Shown in pieces: positions 1 through 7,004 of a stretch of 64,000 nt of DNA. This DNA comes from an uncultured Selenomonadales bacterium (GTDB lineage: Bacteria; Bacillota; Negativicutes; Selenomonadales; Selenomonadaceae). A program made the position numbers and the translations under genes. The stretch spans positions 1 through 64,000 of the forward strand of contig CALDHY010000041.1 in assembly GCA_937901445.1 (NCBI GenBank). Reading direction: 5' to 3'. Below the pieces are notes generated by a model. The model was not told the origin of the DNA, did no database searches, and saw only the letters and a list, made by a program, of their open reading frames with translations. Each line of letters starts with the position of its first letter. The first letter of the stretch is position 1.

Positions 1-1
1 A

Positions 2-33
2 AAAACGCCGCTGCATTTCTGCAACAGCGTTGA
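2..33 (-). terminator. Rho-independent terminator of the oadG-oadB operon
   Basis: On the minus strand an inverted repeat (AACGCTGTTGCA, then its near complement TGCAGCGGCGTT) with a GAAA loop runs straight into a T-tract. It lies just after the oadB stop codon, so the operon ends here and no further subunit gene is co-transcribed downstream. Confidence 0.85.
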
Positions 34-40
34 AAAATTT

Positions 41-1174
41 TTATTTAAGCATTGCAAGCATTGTACCTGCCGCAACCGCCGTACCTATGACGCCTGCCAC
101 ATTCGGGCCCATTGCGTGCATAAGTAAATAATTGCCCGGCTTAGACTTCATACCGACAATTTGACTGACACGCGCCGCCATTGGAACAGCAGAAACGCCC
201 GCCGAGCCGATTAAAGGATTGACTGTCCAATTTGACATACGGCACATAATTTTTCCAAAAATAACGCCGCCTGCCGTACCGCCCATAAATGCTACAAGCC
301 CTAAGCAGATTATAAGCAAAGTTTCAGGTACAAGAAAATCGTCTGCGTTCATCGTCATGCCCGTACCGGTTGCCAAAAAGATTGTGACAATGTTACAAAG
401 TGAATTTTGCGCCGTGTCTGAAAGTCTGTCCGTTACGCCGGATTCACGGAATAAATTACCGAGCATCAACATACCGAGTAACGCGGTAATTGGCGGAAGT
501 AACAAGCTTACAAAAATTGTTACTGCTATTGGAAATACAACGCGCTCAAATTTTGTAACCGTGCGCAATTCCTGCATTACAACTTCACGTTCTTTTTGAC
601 TGGTTAAAGCCTTCATAATTGGCGGCTGAATCATTGGTACGAGTGACATATAAGTATACGCCGCAACTGCGATCGCGCCCAAAAGGTGCGGTGCAAGTTT
701 GATTGAAAGATAAATCGAAGTAGGACCATCTGCGCCGCCTATAATTCCTATTGCCGCCGCCTCTTTAATATCAAAGCCTACAATCATTGCGCCGGCAAGT
801 GCAACGAAAACGCCAATTTGCGCCGCCGCGCCCAAAAGTAATGTTGAAGGTCTTGCAAGTAACGGAGCAAAATCAGTCATTGCGCCAATTCCCAAAAAGA
901 TTAACGGCGGGAAAATTTCATAGTTAATACCGAAACGAATTGCTTTCATGACGTTCATTTCTTCGCCGAAAAATTCGGTGTTGGGGAAGTTCGCAAGAAT
1001 ACAGCCAAAAGCGATTGGTCCCAAAAGTAACGGCTCAAATTCCTTTACAAACGCCATATATAAGAGCAACAGTCCAACGACAATCATAATACCGTTGCCG
1101 GGCGTAAAAGCCGAAAAGCCGCTGTCATTCCAAACTGCTTGGAGCGATACTGAAAAAGCGTCAAAAAATTCCAA
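41..1174 (-). CDS. oadB: Sodium ion-translocating decarboxylase, beta subunit
   Basis: This is the polytopic membrane subunit of the oxaloacetate / methylmalonyl-CoA / glutaconyl-CoA decarboxylase family, which couples decarboxylation of carboxybiotin to Na+ export. The 377-residue length, many hydrophobic segments and the family signature GIIGGADGPTSIY (about residues 140-155), which carries the conserved Asp of the ion path, support the call. A TTG start at 1174 follows an AAGGAGGG site by 7 bases. The oadG-like gene lies immediately upstream. Neither the carboxyltransferase (alpha) nor the biotin carrier gene is in this operon, so the substrate (oxaloacetate, methylmalonyl-CoA or other) cannot be told from the locus. 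Confidence 0.93.
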   Translation of the reverse strand: MEFFDAFSVSLQAVWNDSGFSAFTPGNGIMIVVGLLLLYMAFVKEFEPLLLGPIAFGCILANFPNTEFFGEEMNVMKAIRFGINYEIFPPLIFLGIGAMTDFAPLLARPSTLLLGAAAQIGVFVALAGAMIVGFDIKEAAAIGIIGGADGPTSIYLSIKLAPHLLGAIAVAAYTYMSLVPMIQPPIMKALTSQKEREVVMQELRTVTKFERVVFPIAVTIFVSLLLPPITALLGMLMLGNLFRESGVTDRLSDTAQNSLCNIVTIFLATGTGMTMNADDFLVPETLLIICLGLVAFMGGTAGGVIFGKIMCRMSNWTVNPLIGSAGVSAVPMAARVSQIVGMKSKPGNYLLMHAMGPNVAGVIGTAVAAGTMLAMLK

Positions 1175-1186
1175 CTCAATCCCTCC

Positions 1187-1576
1187 TTAAACGTTTGTTA
1201 AGCCGCTTGTAAGTGCGTTTGAACGCCACGCCGAATTTTTATTGTTGACAACGCGGACTGCGCGAACTTGCCCCGCCGTGACGCCGTACGCGGCGATTGA
1301 CGCTGTAATTACTGCGATAATTTCCGGCGATATTCCCTCTTCGATAACCGGTGCGGGTTCAGGATTTTCAGTTTTCAGCCTTGAAATTATTGCTGCAGTT
1401 TCTTTAGCGGTGTCTTCTTCGTCTTCAGTGTCTTTTGATTGAATTTCAGGCTCTTTAGTCGGGTCTATTGCGTGAATCAATTTAATTAAAAAGCTCAACG
1501 AAATTAACACGACAAATACAACCGTCATATTGATACACATAATTATGAGCGGGTTCGTCGTTACAGGTTGTGACAT
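1187..1576 (-). CDS. OadG-family sodium pump decarboxylase subunit (gamma/delta type)
   Basis: This is a small membrane-anchored subunit that tethers the decarboxylase complex: one N-terminal membrane helix (about residues 8-30), an acidic linker, and a C-terminal segment (IIAVITASIAAYG, then RVV..SAWRS) typical of OadG/MmdD proteins. The second of two in-frame ATGs was chosen because AAGGGAG stands 8 bases before it. The stop overlaps the Shine-Dalgarno site of oadB, so the two are translated as a pair. Family assignment is confident; whether it is OadG or MmdD cannot be decided without the partner subunits. Confidence 0.85.
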   Translation of the reverse strand: MSQPVTTNPLIIMCINMTVVFVVLISLSFLIKLIHAIDPTKEPEIQSKDTEDEEDTAKETAAIISRLKTENPEPAPVIEEGISPEIIAVITASIAAYGVTAGQVRAVRVVNNKNSAWRSNALTSGLTNV

Positions 1577-1619
1577 TAAAAAATCTCCCTTCATTTATAA
1601 AAAACTCCATATATTTTAA

Positions 1620-1709
1620 TGACGCCGCGTCAAAAAATAAAATTCTTTATTTGAATAATTCTTATGCTTAAACTTTATTATAAAAATAAATCATTGCGTC
1701 AACCGGTTG
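1620..1709. promoter_or_regulatory. Divergent intergenic region with two short palindromes
   Basis: Between the divergent oadG and UPF0210 genes lie TGACGC-C-GCGTCA (1620-1632) and the perfect palindrome CAACCGGTTG (1700-1709). Both sit where a repressor or activator could act on either promoter. No matching regulator is known to me and the assignment is only positional. Confidence 0.3.
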
Positions 1710-1778
1710 CAGGTGTTAAAATAAAAAACTAAATTTGCTGTGACTAATGATAATCAATTTTATGGGAGAGATAAAATT

Positions 1779-3140
1779 TTGATAACGATTGAAGATATTC
1801 TTGAAACAAACAGAATGATAACCGAAAATAAACTTGACGTGCGGACAATAACAATGGGAATTTCTTTGAGAGACTGCGCGCATCCTAACCTTCACGAATT
1901 TTGCCGCAACGTCTATGATAAAATCACAAAGACTGCTGAATTTTTGGTTAAAACCGGTGAAGATATTGAGGCTGAATACGGCGTACCAATTATCAACAAA
2001 AGAATTTCTGTTACGCCCGTTGCAATAGCCGCCGAAAGTTGCAAAACTGAAAGTTACGTTCCAATAGCCGAAACTTTGGATAAAGCCGCAAAAGAAGTTG
2101 GAGTAAATTTTATTGGCGGCTTTTCTGCACTTGTTGAAAAAGGTTTTACCAACGGCGATAGGATTTTAATTGAGTCAATTCCTCAAGCATTGGCGGTAAC
2201 TGATTTAGTTTGCAGCAGTGTAAATCTTGCGTCAACTAAGGCGGGTATTAATATGGACTGCGTGCGGGAAATGGGCGAAATTATCAAACGTACCGCCGAA
2301 CTTACGCGCGATAAACAGGCTATTGGTTGTGCAAAGTTGGTAATTTTTGCCAATGCGCCGAATGATAATCCTTTTATGGCGGGTGCGTTTCACGGCGTCA
2401 GCGAGGCTGATACTGTCATAAATGTTGGTGTAAGCGGTCCCGGCGTTGTCAAACACGCGCTTGAAGATTTGAAAGGCGCAAACTTTACCGAAATTGCAGA
2501 GGCGATTAAAAAGACTGCGTTTAAAATTACCCGCGTCGGTCAACTTGTAGCAAAAGAGGCGTCGCGCAGGTTAGGCGTACAATTTGGGATTGTCGATTTA
2601 TCTTTAGCTCCTACGCCCGCCGTCGGTGATTCTGTTGCAAGAATTTTGGAAGAAATGGGGCTTGAAAGTTGCGGCGCGCCCGGTACAACTGCCGCGCTTG
2701 CGCTTTTAAATGACGCGGTTAAAAAAGGCGGTTTAATGGCAAGTTCGCACGTCGGCGGATTAAGCGGGGCTTTTATTCCCGTCAGTGAAGATGAAGGAAT
2801 GATCGCCGCCGTAAATGCGGGCAGTCTTTCGATTGAAAAGTTGGAGGCTATGACTTGCGTTTGCAGCGTCGGCTTAGATATGATAGCGGTTGCAGGCGAT
2901 GTAAGCGCGGCTACAATCAGCGGGATAATTGCGGACGAGGCGGCTATTGGCGTTGTCAACAACAAAACTACCGCTGTTAGAATTATCCCCGTTCCCAATG
3001 CTAAAGTTGGGGACGTGGTAGAATACGGCGGCTTGTTAGGTTACTGCCCTATTGTACCGGTTAAAAGTAATTTCAGTTCAGAAGCGTTTATAGCGCGCGG
3101 CGGCAGAATACCCGCGCCTGTACGGAGTTTAACAAATTAA
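1779..3140 (+). CDS. UPF0210 / PFL family protein (DUF711)
   Basis: This is a conserved protein of unknown biochemical function, called PFL-like for distant similarity to pyruvate formate-lyase folds. From a TTG start at 1779 it is 453 residues, the usual family length, and begins with the typical (M)[16 protein letters not shown] lies 8 bases upstream of this TTG; the longer GTG-initiated frame at 1740 has no ribosome site. The family signature [11 protein letters not shown] is present near the N-terminus. Its last 30 or so bases are repeated just before the next gene. An ACT-domain partner (UPF0237), often adjacent in other genomes, is not seen here. Confidence 0.9.
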   Translation: MITIEDILETNRMITENKLDVRTITMGISLRDCAHPNLHEFCRNVYDKITKTAEFLVKTGEDIEAEYGVPIINKRISVTPVAIAAESCKTESYVPIAETLDKAAKEVGVNFIGGFSALVEKGFTNGDRILIESIPQALAVTDLVCSSVNLASTKAGINMDCVREMGEIIKRTAELTRDKQAIGCAKLVIFANAPNDNPFMAGAFHGVSEADTVINVGVSGPGVVKHALEDLKGANFTEIAEAIKKTAFKITRVGQLVAKEASRRLGVQFGIVDLSLAPTPAVGDSVARILEEMGLESCGAPGTTAALALLNDAVKKGGLMASSHVGGLSGAFIPVSEDEGMIAAVNAGSLSIEKLEAMTCVCSVGLDMIAVAGDVSAATISGIIADEAAIGVVNNKTTAVRIIPVPNAKVGDVVEYGGLLGYCPIVPVKSNFSSEAFIARGGRIPAPVRSLTN

Positions 3141-3142
3141 AA
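3111..3142 (+). repeat. 32-bp direct repeat, copy 1 (end of the UPF0210 gene)
   Basis: CCCGCGCCTGTACGGAGTTT and the following AACAAATTAAAA recur exactly at 3207-3238. Copy 1 encodes the last codons and stop of the UPF0210 gene. Confidence 0.95.
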
Positions 3143-3206
3143 ACGCGGCTGTACTGCTAAAATTAAAAAAACTACAACGCGACAACCGGGTCAAGCGTCA
3201 CGCTTG

Positions 3207-3238
3207 CCCGCGCCTGTACGGAGTTTAACAAATTAAAA
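3207..3238 (+). repeat. 32-bp direct repeat, copy 2 (leader of the GNAT gene)
   Basis: This exact second copy of the 3111-3142 sequence ends on the first base of the following ATG. The 64 bases between the copies hold a short hairpin (CAAGCG-TCA-CGCTTG, about 3192-3206). No clear Shine-Dalgarno site precedes the ATG at 3238. Confidence 0.95.
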
Positions 3239-3684
3239 TGTTTAAGATAAGAAAAATCCTGCGCGAGGATACGGCGGCAGTTTTAAAAATGATGCGCACT
3301 TTTTACAATTCGGCGGCAGTATTAACCAACGGCTCTGAAAAAATTTTTGCGGCGAATATTGAAAATTGTTTAGGCGGCTCCAATTTTATTGAAGGCTTTG
3401 TATTTTTGGCAGAAGAAAAAATTATCGGTTACGGTATGCTTGCGAAAGGCTATTCAACGGAATTTGGCGGCGATTGTATTTGGATTGAAGATATTTTCAT
3501 TGAGCCGGAATATCGCGGGCGCGGCTACGGTACGAAATTTATTGAATACGTCAAAGAAATTTACCCCAATAAAATTTTGCGGCTTGAAACTGAACACGAA
3601 AATTTAAAGGCGTTGAATGTTTATAAAAATTTAGGTTTTAAAGAGTTGCCGTATTTAGAATTAGTTTTGGCAGATATGGATTGA
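3238..3684 (+). CDS. GNAT family N-acetyltransferase
   Basis: This 148-residue single-domain acetyl-CoA-dependent acyltransferase has the cofactor loop (EPEYRGRGYGTKF, about residues 98-110) preceded by the IEDIFIEPEY beta strand and followed by an N-KALNVYKNLGF motif at the C-terminal end, all standard for the fold. The substrate is unknown. It overlaps or abuts endonuclease III, suggesting co-transcription. Initiation is unusual: the leader is a copy of the upstream gene's tail and lacks an evident ribosome site. Confidence 0.85.
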   Translation: MFKIRKILREDTAAVLKMMRTFYNSAAVLTNGSEKIFAANIENCLGGSNFIEGFVFLAEEKIIGYGMLAKGYSTEFGGDCIWIEDIFIEPEYRGRGYGTKFIEYVKEIYPNKILRLETEHENLKALNVYKNLGFKELPYLELVLADMD

Positions 3685-3686
3685 CA

Positions 3687-4316
3687 ATGGAAGATTTCAG
3701 ACTTGAAGAATTAAAAATTTTGGAAGAAACATACGCGGGCGCAATTCCCGAATTAAAATTTGATTCAGTATTTGAATTGTTGGTGGCGGTAATTTTGTCG
3801 GCGCAGTGTACAGATAAGCGCGTTAATATCGTAACGGCTGAACTTTTCCCCGTTGCAAACACGCCTGAAAAAATTTTACAGTTGGGACAAACGCGCCTTG
3901 AAGAAATTATCAGACCGTGCGGCTACTTTCGAGCAAAGGCGAAACATATTTTGGCAACAAGTGAAATGCTGATAAAAAATTACGGCGGCGAAGTTCCTGC
4001 AGATTTTGACGAATTAATAAAATTGCCGGGCGTCGGGCGCAAAACTGCAAATGTTGTTACAAGCGTTGCTTTTAAAAATCCGGCTATTGCGGTTGATACG
4101 CACGTTTTCAGAATTGCTAACCGCACAAAATTAGCCGAAGGTACAACTCCGCTTGAAGTTGAACTCGGCTTACAAAAAATTATTCCAAAAGAAAAATGGG
4201 CTGACGCGCACCATTGGTTAATTTGGCACGGGCGGTTAATTTGTTCGTCGCGCAGTCCAAAATGTAAAGATTGCCCGCTGAATAAAATTTGCCCTTATTT
4301 AGGGATTAAGGACTAA
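3687..4316 (+). CDS. nth: Endonuclease III (DNA glycosylase/AP lyase)
   Basis: This base-excision repair enzyme removes oxidised pyrimidines. The helix-hairpin-helix LPGVGRKTA carries the catalytic Lys (about residue 119) and VDTHV the catalytic Asp (about 137). Four cysteines spaced 6, 2 and 5 residues apart near the C-terminus bind the [4Fe-4S] cluster. The 209-residue length is normal. ATG 3687 is preferred; a TTG at 3681 overlapping the GNAT stop is possible. The final residues GIKD and the stop are encoded by the start of a heptad-repeat hairpin element. Confidence 0.96.
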   Translation: MEDFRLEELKILEETYAGAIPELKFDSVFELLVAVILSAQCTDKRVNIVTAELFPVANTPEKILQLGQTRLEEIIRPCGYFRAKAKHILATSEMLIKNYGGEVPADFDELIKLPGVGRKTANVVTSVAFKNPAIAVDTHVFRIANRTKLAEGTTPLEVELGLQKIIPKEKWADAHHWLIWHGRLICSSRSPKCKDCPLNKICPYLGIKD

Positions 4317-4370
4317 GGGTTAAAGGTTAAAGGTTTTCCTTAGTCCTTATCCCCTAACCCTTAGCCCTTA
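4301..4370. repeat. Heptad-repeat hairpin element between nth and a zinc ribbon gene
   Basis: The left arm is built of AAGGRYT-like 7-mers (GGATTAAGGACTAAGGG) and the right arm of their complements (CCTTAGTCCTTATCCCC and CCTTAGCCCTTA), so a long imperfect hairpin can form. It separates two convergent genes and encodes the last residues and stop of both (nth ...GIKD, zinc ribbon ...NKG). It could also act as a bidirectional terminator. Confidence 0.85.
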
Positions 4371-4591
4371 TTGCGTGCATTTTCTTTTTCGGTAACAACA
4401 ACGTAAATAGTATCGTCGTCTTCGTCAAATTCTGCGCCGCAACGCGGGCAACATTCGTATTTTGTACCGTCGGGCAAAGTGCGCTTGCCTGTGCATTTGG
4501 TACAAAATTCAGTACCGCAACGCTTGCAGTGTAAAATTTCGCCAAAATTTGTCCTGCCGCAACGCGGACACGCCGAATAATATTCTGCCAT
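4361..4591 (-). CDS. Small zinc-ribbon protein
   Basis: This 76-residue protein has four CxxC knuckles in order (CPRC, CKRC, CTKC, CPRC), consistent with two treble-clef or ribbon zinc sites, followed by an acidic tail (EFDEDDD) and a short beta-rich end. The start is the ATG at 4591, which has GGAGGGG 6 bases upstream, rather than the ATG 15 bases earlier. Function is not recognised; such proteins are usually nucleic-acid- or protein-binding accessories. Its C-terminal NKG and stop come from the flanking repeat element. Confidence 0.75.
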   Translation of the reverse strand: MAEYYSACPRCGRTNFGEILHCKRCGTEFCTKCTGKRTLPDGTKYECCPRCGAEFDEDDDTIYVVVTEKENARNKG

Positions 4592-4648
4592 AAAAATCCC
4601 CTCCAAAATTTTTTTGAATTATACCACAAACAAGGAAGGTTGAAAAAT

Positions 4649-5107
4649 TTGTTTGAATATAGACATGCCACTTTTGCTGACGTTGAGACAATGTTCACTT
4701 TGATAAATGATTTTGCAACTGAAGGTTTAATGTTGCCAAAAAGTTATTCGACGCTGTATGAAATTTTGCCTGAATTTATAGTTGCTGTCGAAATTGAAAC
4801 GGGCAAAATTGCAGGTTGCGGCGCGTTGCATTGTACATGGGCTGAACTTGCAGAAATTCGCAGTCTAGCCGTCAGCAAAGATTTTCAAAGGCGCGGGATT
4901 GGCGGCGAAATTGTCAAACGCCTGCTTGAAGACGGTAAAAGACTCGGCGTCAAGAAATTTTTTACATTGACTTACAACACGCCCTTTTTTGCAAGCGTCG
5001 GTTTTCAAATTGTAGAGAAAGAAACTTTGCCGCAAAAAATTTGGAGAGAATGCATCGACTGTCCAAAATTTTCTAAATGTGACGAAATTGCAATGATTCT
5101 GCAATAG
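4649..5107 (+). CDS. GNAT acetyltransferase, short ArgA (N-acetylglutamate synthase)-like
   Basis: This acetyltransferase of about 152 residues has the acetyl-CoA loop FQRRGIGGEIV and the preceding LAEIRSLAV strand. The C-terminal block (IWRECIDCPKFSKCDEIAM) resembles short-form ArgA enzymes that make N-acetylglutamate for arginine synthesis; this is a motif-based inference. TTG 4649 is chosen because AGGAAGG stands 9 bases before it; the TTG at 4640 directly abuts that site. No other arg gene is nearby, so the substrate remains uncertain. Confidence 0.8.
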   Translation: MFEYRHATFADVETMFTLINDFATEGLMLPKSYSTLYEILPEFIVAVEIETGKIAGCGALHCTWAELAEIRSLAVSKDFQRRGIGGEIVKRLLEDGKRLGVKKFFTLTYNTPFFASVGFQIVEKETLPQKIWRECIDCPKFSKCDEIAMILQ

Positions 5108-5110
5108 AAA

Positions 5111-5142
5111 AATCCCCGTCAATTTTCCGGCGGGGATATTTT
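5111..5142. terminator. Bidirectional terminator between convergent genes
   Basis: ATCCCCG and CGGGGAT pair around a 12-base loop, with A-rich sequence before and T7 after, serving the GNAT gene on the plus strand and the TPR gene on the minus strand. Confidence 0.85.
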
Positions 5143-5143
5143 T

Positions 5144-6346
5144 TTAATCTATGTAACCTAATTCTCTTGCCTTTGCAAAATCTGCATTGGCTTTTTCATT
5201 TTCGCCCAACGCTTGATAACATTTCGCTCTGTTTGAATATGCATATTTATCATTCGGATTCAGTTGAATGTATTTTGTAAAATCTGCGACAGCTTTTTGA
5301 TAATCGTTCAAATTATTTTTGTAAATAAGCCCGCGGTTATAGTATGCATTTGCATTATTCGGATTTAACTCAATAGCACGGTTGTAGTCAGAAATAGCTT
5401 GCTCGTACTGTTTTAAATAATTGTAAGCAACGCCGCGGTTGTTGTATGCATATGCATCATTCGGATTAATTTCAATAGCGCGGTTGTAGTCAGAAATAGC
5501 TTGCTCGTACTGTTTTAAATGACGGTAAGCAACGCCGCGGTTGTTGTATGCATTTGCAAAATTCGGATTGAGTTCAACAGCTCGAGTAAAGTCAGAAATT
5601 GCCGCCTCGTACTGTTGCAAATCAGCGTAAGCATTGCCACGCCCATAATATCCTCGATAATCATGGGGCTTTAATGATACAGCTTCATTGAATAATTCTA
5701 ATGCTTTACTAAAATTTTTATTGTTCCAAAAATCTACACCTTCATTAAATTTTTGAATATACAGCGCGTCTTTGTCAATTTCGCTCATTTCCTGTTGAAT
5801 GTTTTGTTTATCCTGCGCAGTTTGGATATTTGCCAATTTTTCTTCCAATTCTTTAATACGGCGTGCTTGTTCCTCAATCAGTTTTTGTTGTGAGTTGTTT
5901 TGCTCCACTAAATTTGATTTTTCGTTGCTGTCACGGCTCCGCCATTCTTTCAGCGCAGTTTCAAAATCTGCAGAATCAACTTGCGCCTCCACAGTTACAA
6001 CGACTTTGATATAACCTGCCGCGTTGCCTGTCAAGGGAACCATTTCAACTTTTACGACGCTGATATTTTTCAGCAAGCCCGCCGCAAATGTTATAACTTC
6101 GTCTTTTTGCAGTTGAAAATTTTCCATAACACTTTCAGAACTGATAAAAATTCCGGCTTGTTCAATGGCGGCGCGTTCGGCATAAAGTTTGGCGTTTTGC
6201 TGGGCAAATTCCGGCGTTTCCTTCATACTCATAATATATTCGCCTGTGCCGGTAACAATTTTTATTTCGGCTTGTACCGGCGAAACTGTCAGCAAATTTA
6301 TAAAAACTGCCGCAACCAAAATTTTTAGAAAAAACTTTTCAAGCAT
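5144..6346 (-). CDS. Exported TPR-repeat protein with LPP20/FlgT-like N-domain
   Basis: The 400-residue protein has a signal peptide (about residues 1-27, ending VQA), a globular domain (about 28-135, with AERAAIEQAG as in LPP20-type domains), a coiled coil (about 140-180, rich in Q/E/K) and six tetratricopeptide repeats to the C-terminus. It is likely a periplasmic or envelope scaffold. ATG 6346 follows GGGGGTG; the GTG nine bases earlier overlaps this site. TPRs 3 and 4 are almost identical in DNA, a recent internal duplication. The partner is unknown. It is terminated by the shared hairpin at 5111-5142. Confidence 0.85.
   Translation of the reverse strand: MLEKFFLKILVAAVFINLLTVSPVQAEIKIVTGTGEYIMSMKETPEFAQQNAKLYAERAAIEQAGIFISSESVMENFQLQKDEVITFAAGLLKNISVVKVEMVPLTGNAAGYIKVVVTVEAQVDSADFETALKEWRSRDSNEKSNLVEQNNSQQKLIEEQARRIKELEEKLANIQTAQDKQNIQQEMSEIDKDALYIQKFNEGVDFWNNKNFSKALELFNEAVSLKPHDYRGYYGRGNAYADLQQYEAAISDFTRAVELNPNFANAYNNRGVAYRHLKQYEQAISDYNRAIEINPNDAYAYNNRGVAYNYLKQYEQAISDYNRAIELNPNNANAYYNRGLIYKNNLNDYQKAVADFTKYIQLNPNDKYAYSNRAKCYQALGENEKANADFAKARELGYID
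5370..5553 (-). repeat. 102-bp-period internal repeat in the TPR gene
   Basis: About 82 bases at 5370-5451 recur with only a few differences at 5472-5553 (for example GCGGTTGTAGTCAGAAATAG in both or with one change). One unit equals one 34-residue TPR, so array length can change by whole repeats. Confidence 0.9.
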
Positions 6347-6380
6347 AAATATCACCCCCGCAAAAGTTTTTCAACGCCGT

Positions 6381-6436
6381 AAATATTTTTCCTGCAACAA
6401 AAAAAACTCCGAGCAATTCAGCCGGAGCTTAATTTT
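6381..6436. repeat. Duplicated terminator-leader block, copy 1
   Basis: The block AAATATTTTTCCTGCAACA through GCCGGAGC and the T-rich end matches 6935-6988 with few differences. The copies flank the brnTA pair exactly. Copy 1 separates brnA from the TPR gene and contains the brnA terminator. Confidence 0.9.
6399..6428 (-). terminator. Terminator of brnTA
   Basis: On the minus strand CTCCG and CGGAG pair around an 11-base loop and run into T8. It is the same hairpin as the one that ends the sucrose hydrolase gene. Confidence 0.75.
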
Positions 6437-6622
6437 TCAGCTTGCAACTTTTTCAGCTTTTTTTCGGCGAAGGCGCGCAGGTTTAAATTTTTTCAATTCT
6501 TCCTTTGAAATTGGCGGAATATCGCTAAAATCAATTTCGTTATCCGGAAGTTGCCGAATTGCCTTTATTCTGTTAAATTGTTCTTCACTGACCTGCACTC
6601 CATTAATAATAAAATTGCTCAT
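6437..6622 (-). CDS. brnA: BrnA-like antitoxin
   Basis: This 61-residue partner lies directly after and overlaps the BrnT toxin by 20 bases, the usual brnT-brnA order. The segment IDFSDIPPISKEELKKFKPAR resembles the linker and C-terminal part of BrnA antitoxins and would neutralise the toxin. It is shorter than many BrnA proteins, and I cannot clearly see a full ribbon-helix-helix DNA-binding domain, so autoregulation is uncertain. GAGGTG inside the brnT end serves as its ribosome site. Confidence 0.72.
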   Translation of the reverse strand: MSNFIINGVQVSEEQFNRIKAIRQLPDNEIDFSDIPPISKEELKKFKPARLRRKKAEKVAS

Positions 6623-6905
6623 AATATTTATTCACCTCATCTTTAGTAGCAGTTCGCGCTGAAATAATTCTGTTTACATCGCCGCGTTCAGTATAAATTA
6701 CCGTCAAAATTTTATCAACTCTGCCGATAATTTTTATTCTGTCTTCGTTGTCACTGTGAATTTCATCATAATCATCAATTAAATTTTCATCAAAAAATAC
6801 CAACGCTGCATCTTCAAAATGAATTTTATGTTTCTTGTAATTTATTTCGGCTTTTTCGGAATCCCAAACAAATTTGTATTCGCCAAGTTCAAAATTTATA
6901 TCCAA
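6603..6905 (-). CDS. brnT: BrnT ribonuclease toxin (type II toxin-antitoxin)
   Basis: This RelE-like-fold ribonuclease toxin shows the family hallmarks in order: FVWDSEKAEINYKKHKI, FEDAALVFFD, the HSDNEDR motif, the central YTERG strand and the RIISARTAT signature near the end. TTG 6905 was chosen because AGGTGA precedes it by 5 bases; GTG 6914 lacks a site. The pair is inserted between sucrose hydrolase and the TPR gene and bounded by duplicated terminator blocks, which suggests acquisition as a cassette. Confidence 0.9.
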   Translation of the reverse strand: MDINFELGEYKFVWDSEKAEINYKKHKIHFEDAALVFFDENLIDDYDEIHSDNEDRIKIIGRVDKILTVIYTERGDVNRIISARTATKDEVNKYYEQFYY

Positions 6906-6921
6906 ATTAATCACCTAATTT

Positions 6922-6949
6922 ATTTTAACATAAAAATATTTTCCTGCAA
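6922..6949 (-). promoter_or_regulatory. Putative sigma-70-type promoter of brnTA
   Basis: TTGCAG, 16 bases, then TAAAAT on the minus strand, shortly before the brnT start. The -35 hexamer lies inside the duplicated block. Confidence 0.45.
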
Positions 6950-6988
6950 CAAAAAAACTCCGACCAATTCAGCCGGAGTTTTATTTTT
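6935..6988. repeat. Duplicated terminator-leader block, copy 2
   Basis: This is the near-identical partner of 6381-6436, located between the sucrose hydrolase stop and brnT. On the minus strand it carries the hydrolase terminator followed by the brnT -35 element. Confidence 0.9.
6950..6981 (-). terminator. Terminator of sucrose-6-phosphate hydrolase gene
   Basis: AACTCCG and CGGAGTT pair around an 11-base loop and continue into T7 on the minus strand, 24 bases after the stop. Confidence 0.85.
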
Positions 6989-7004
6989 TATTGTGGAAAA
7001 AATA

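Noticed and set aside
2232..2998. Antisense frames inside the UPF0210 gene
   Set aside because: Shadow frames with no SD and low-complexity composition.
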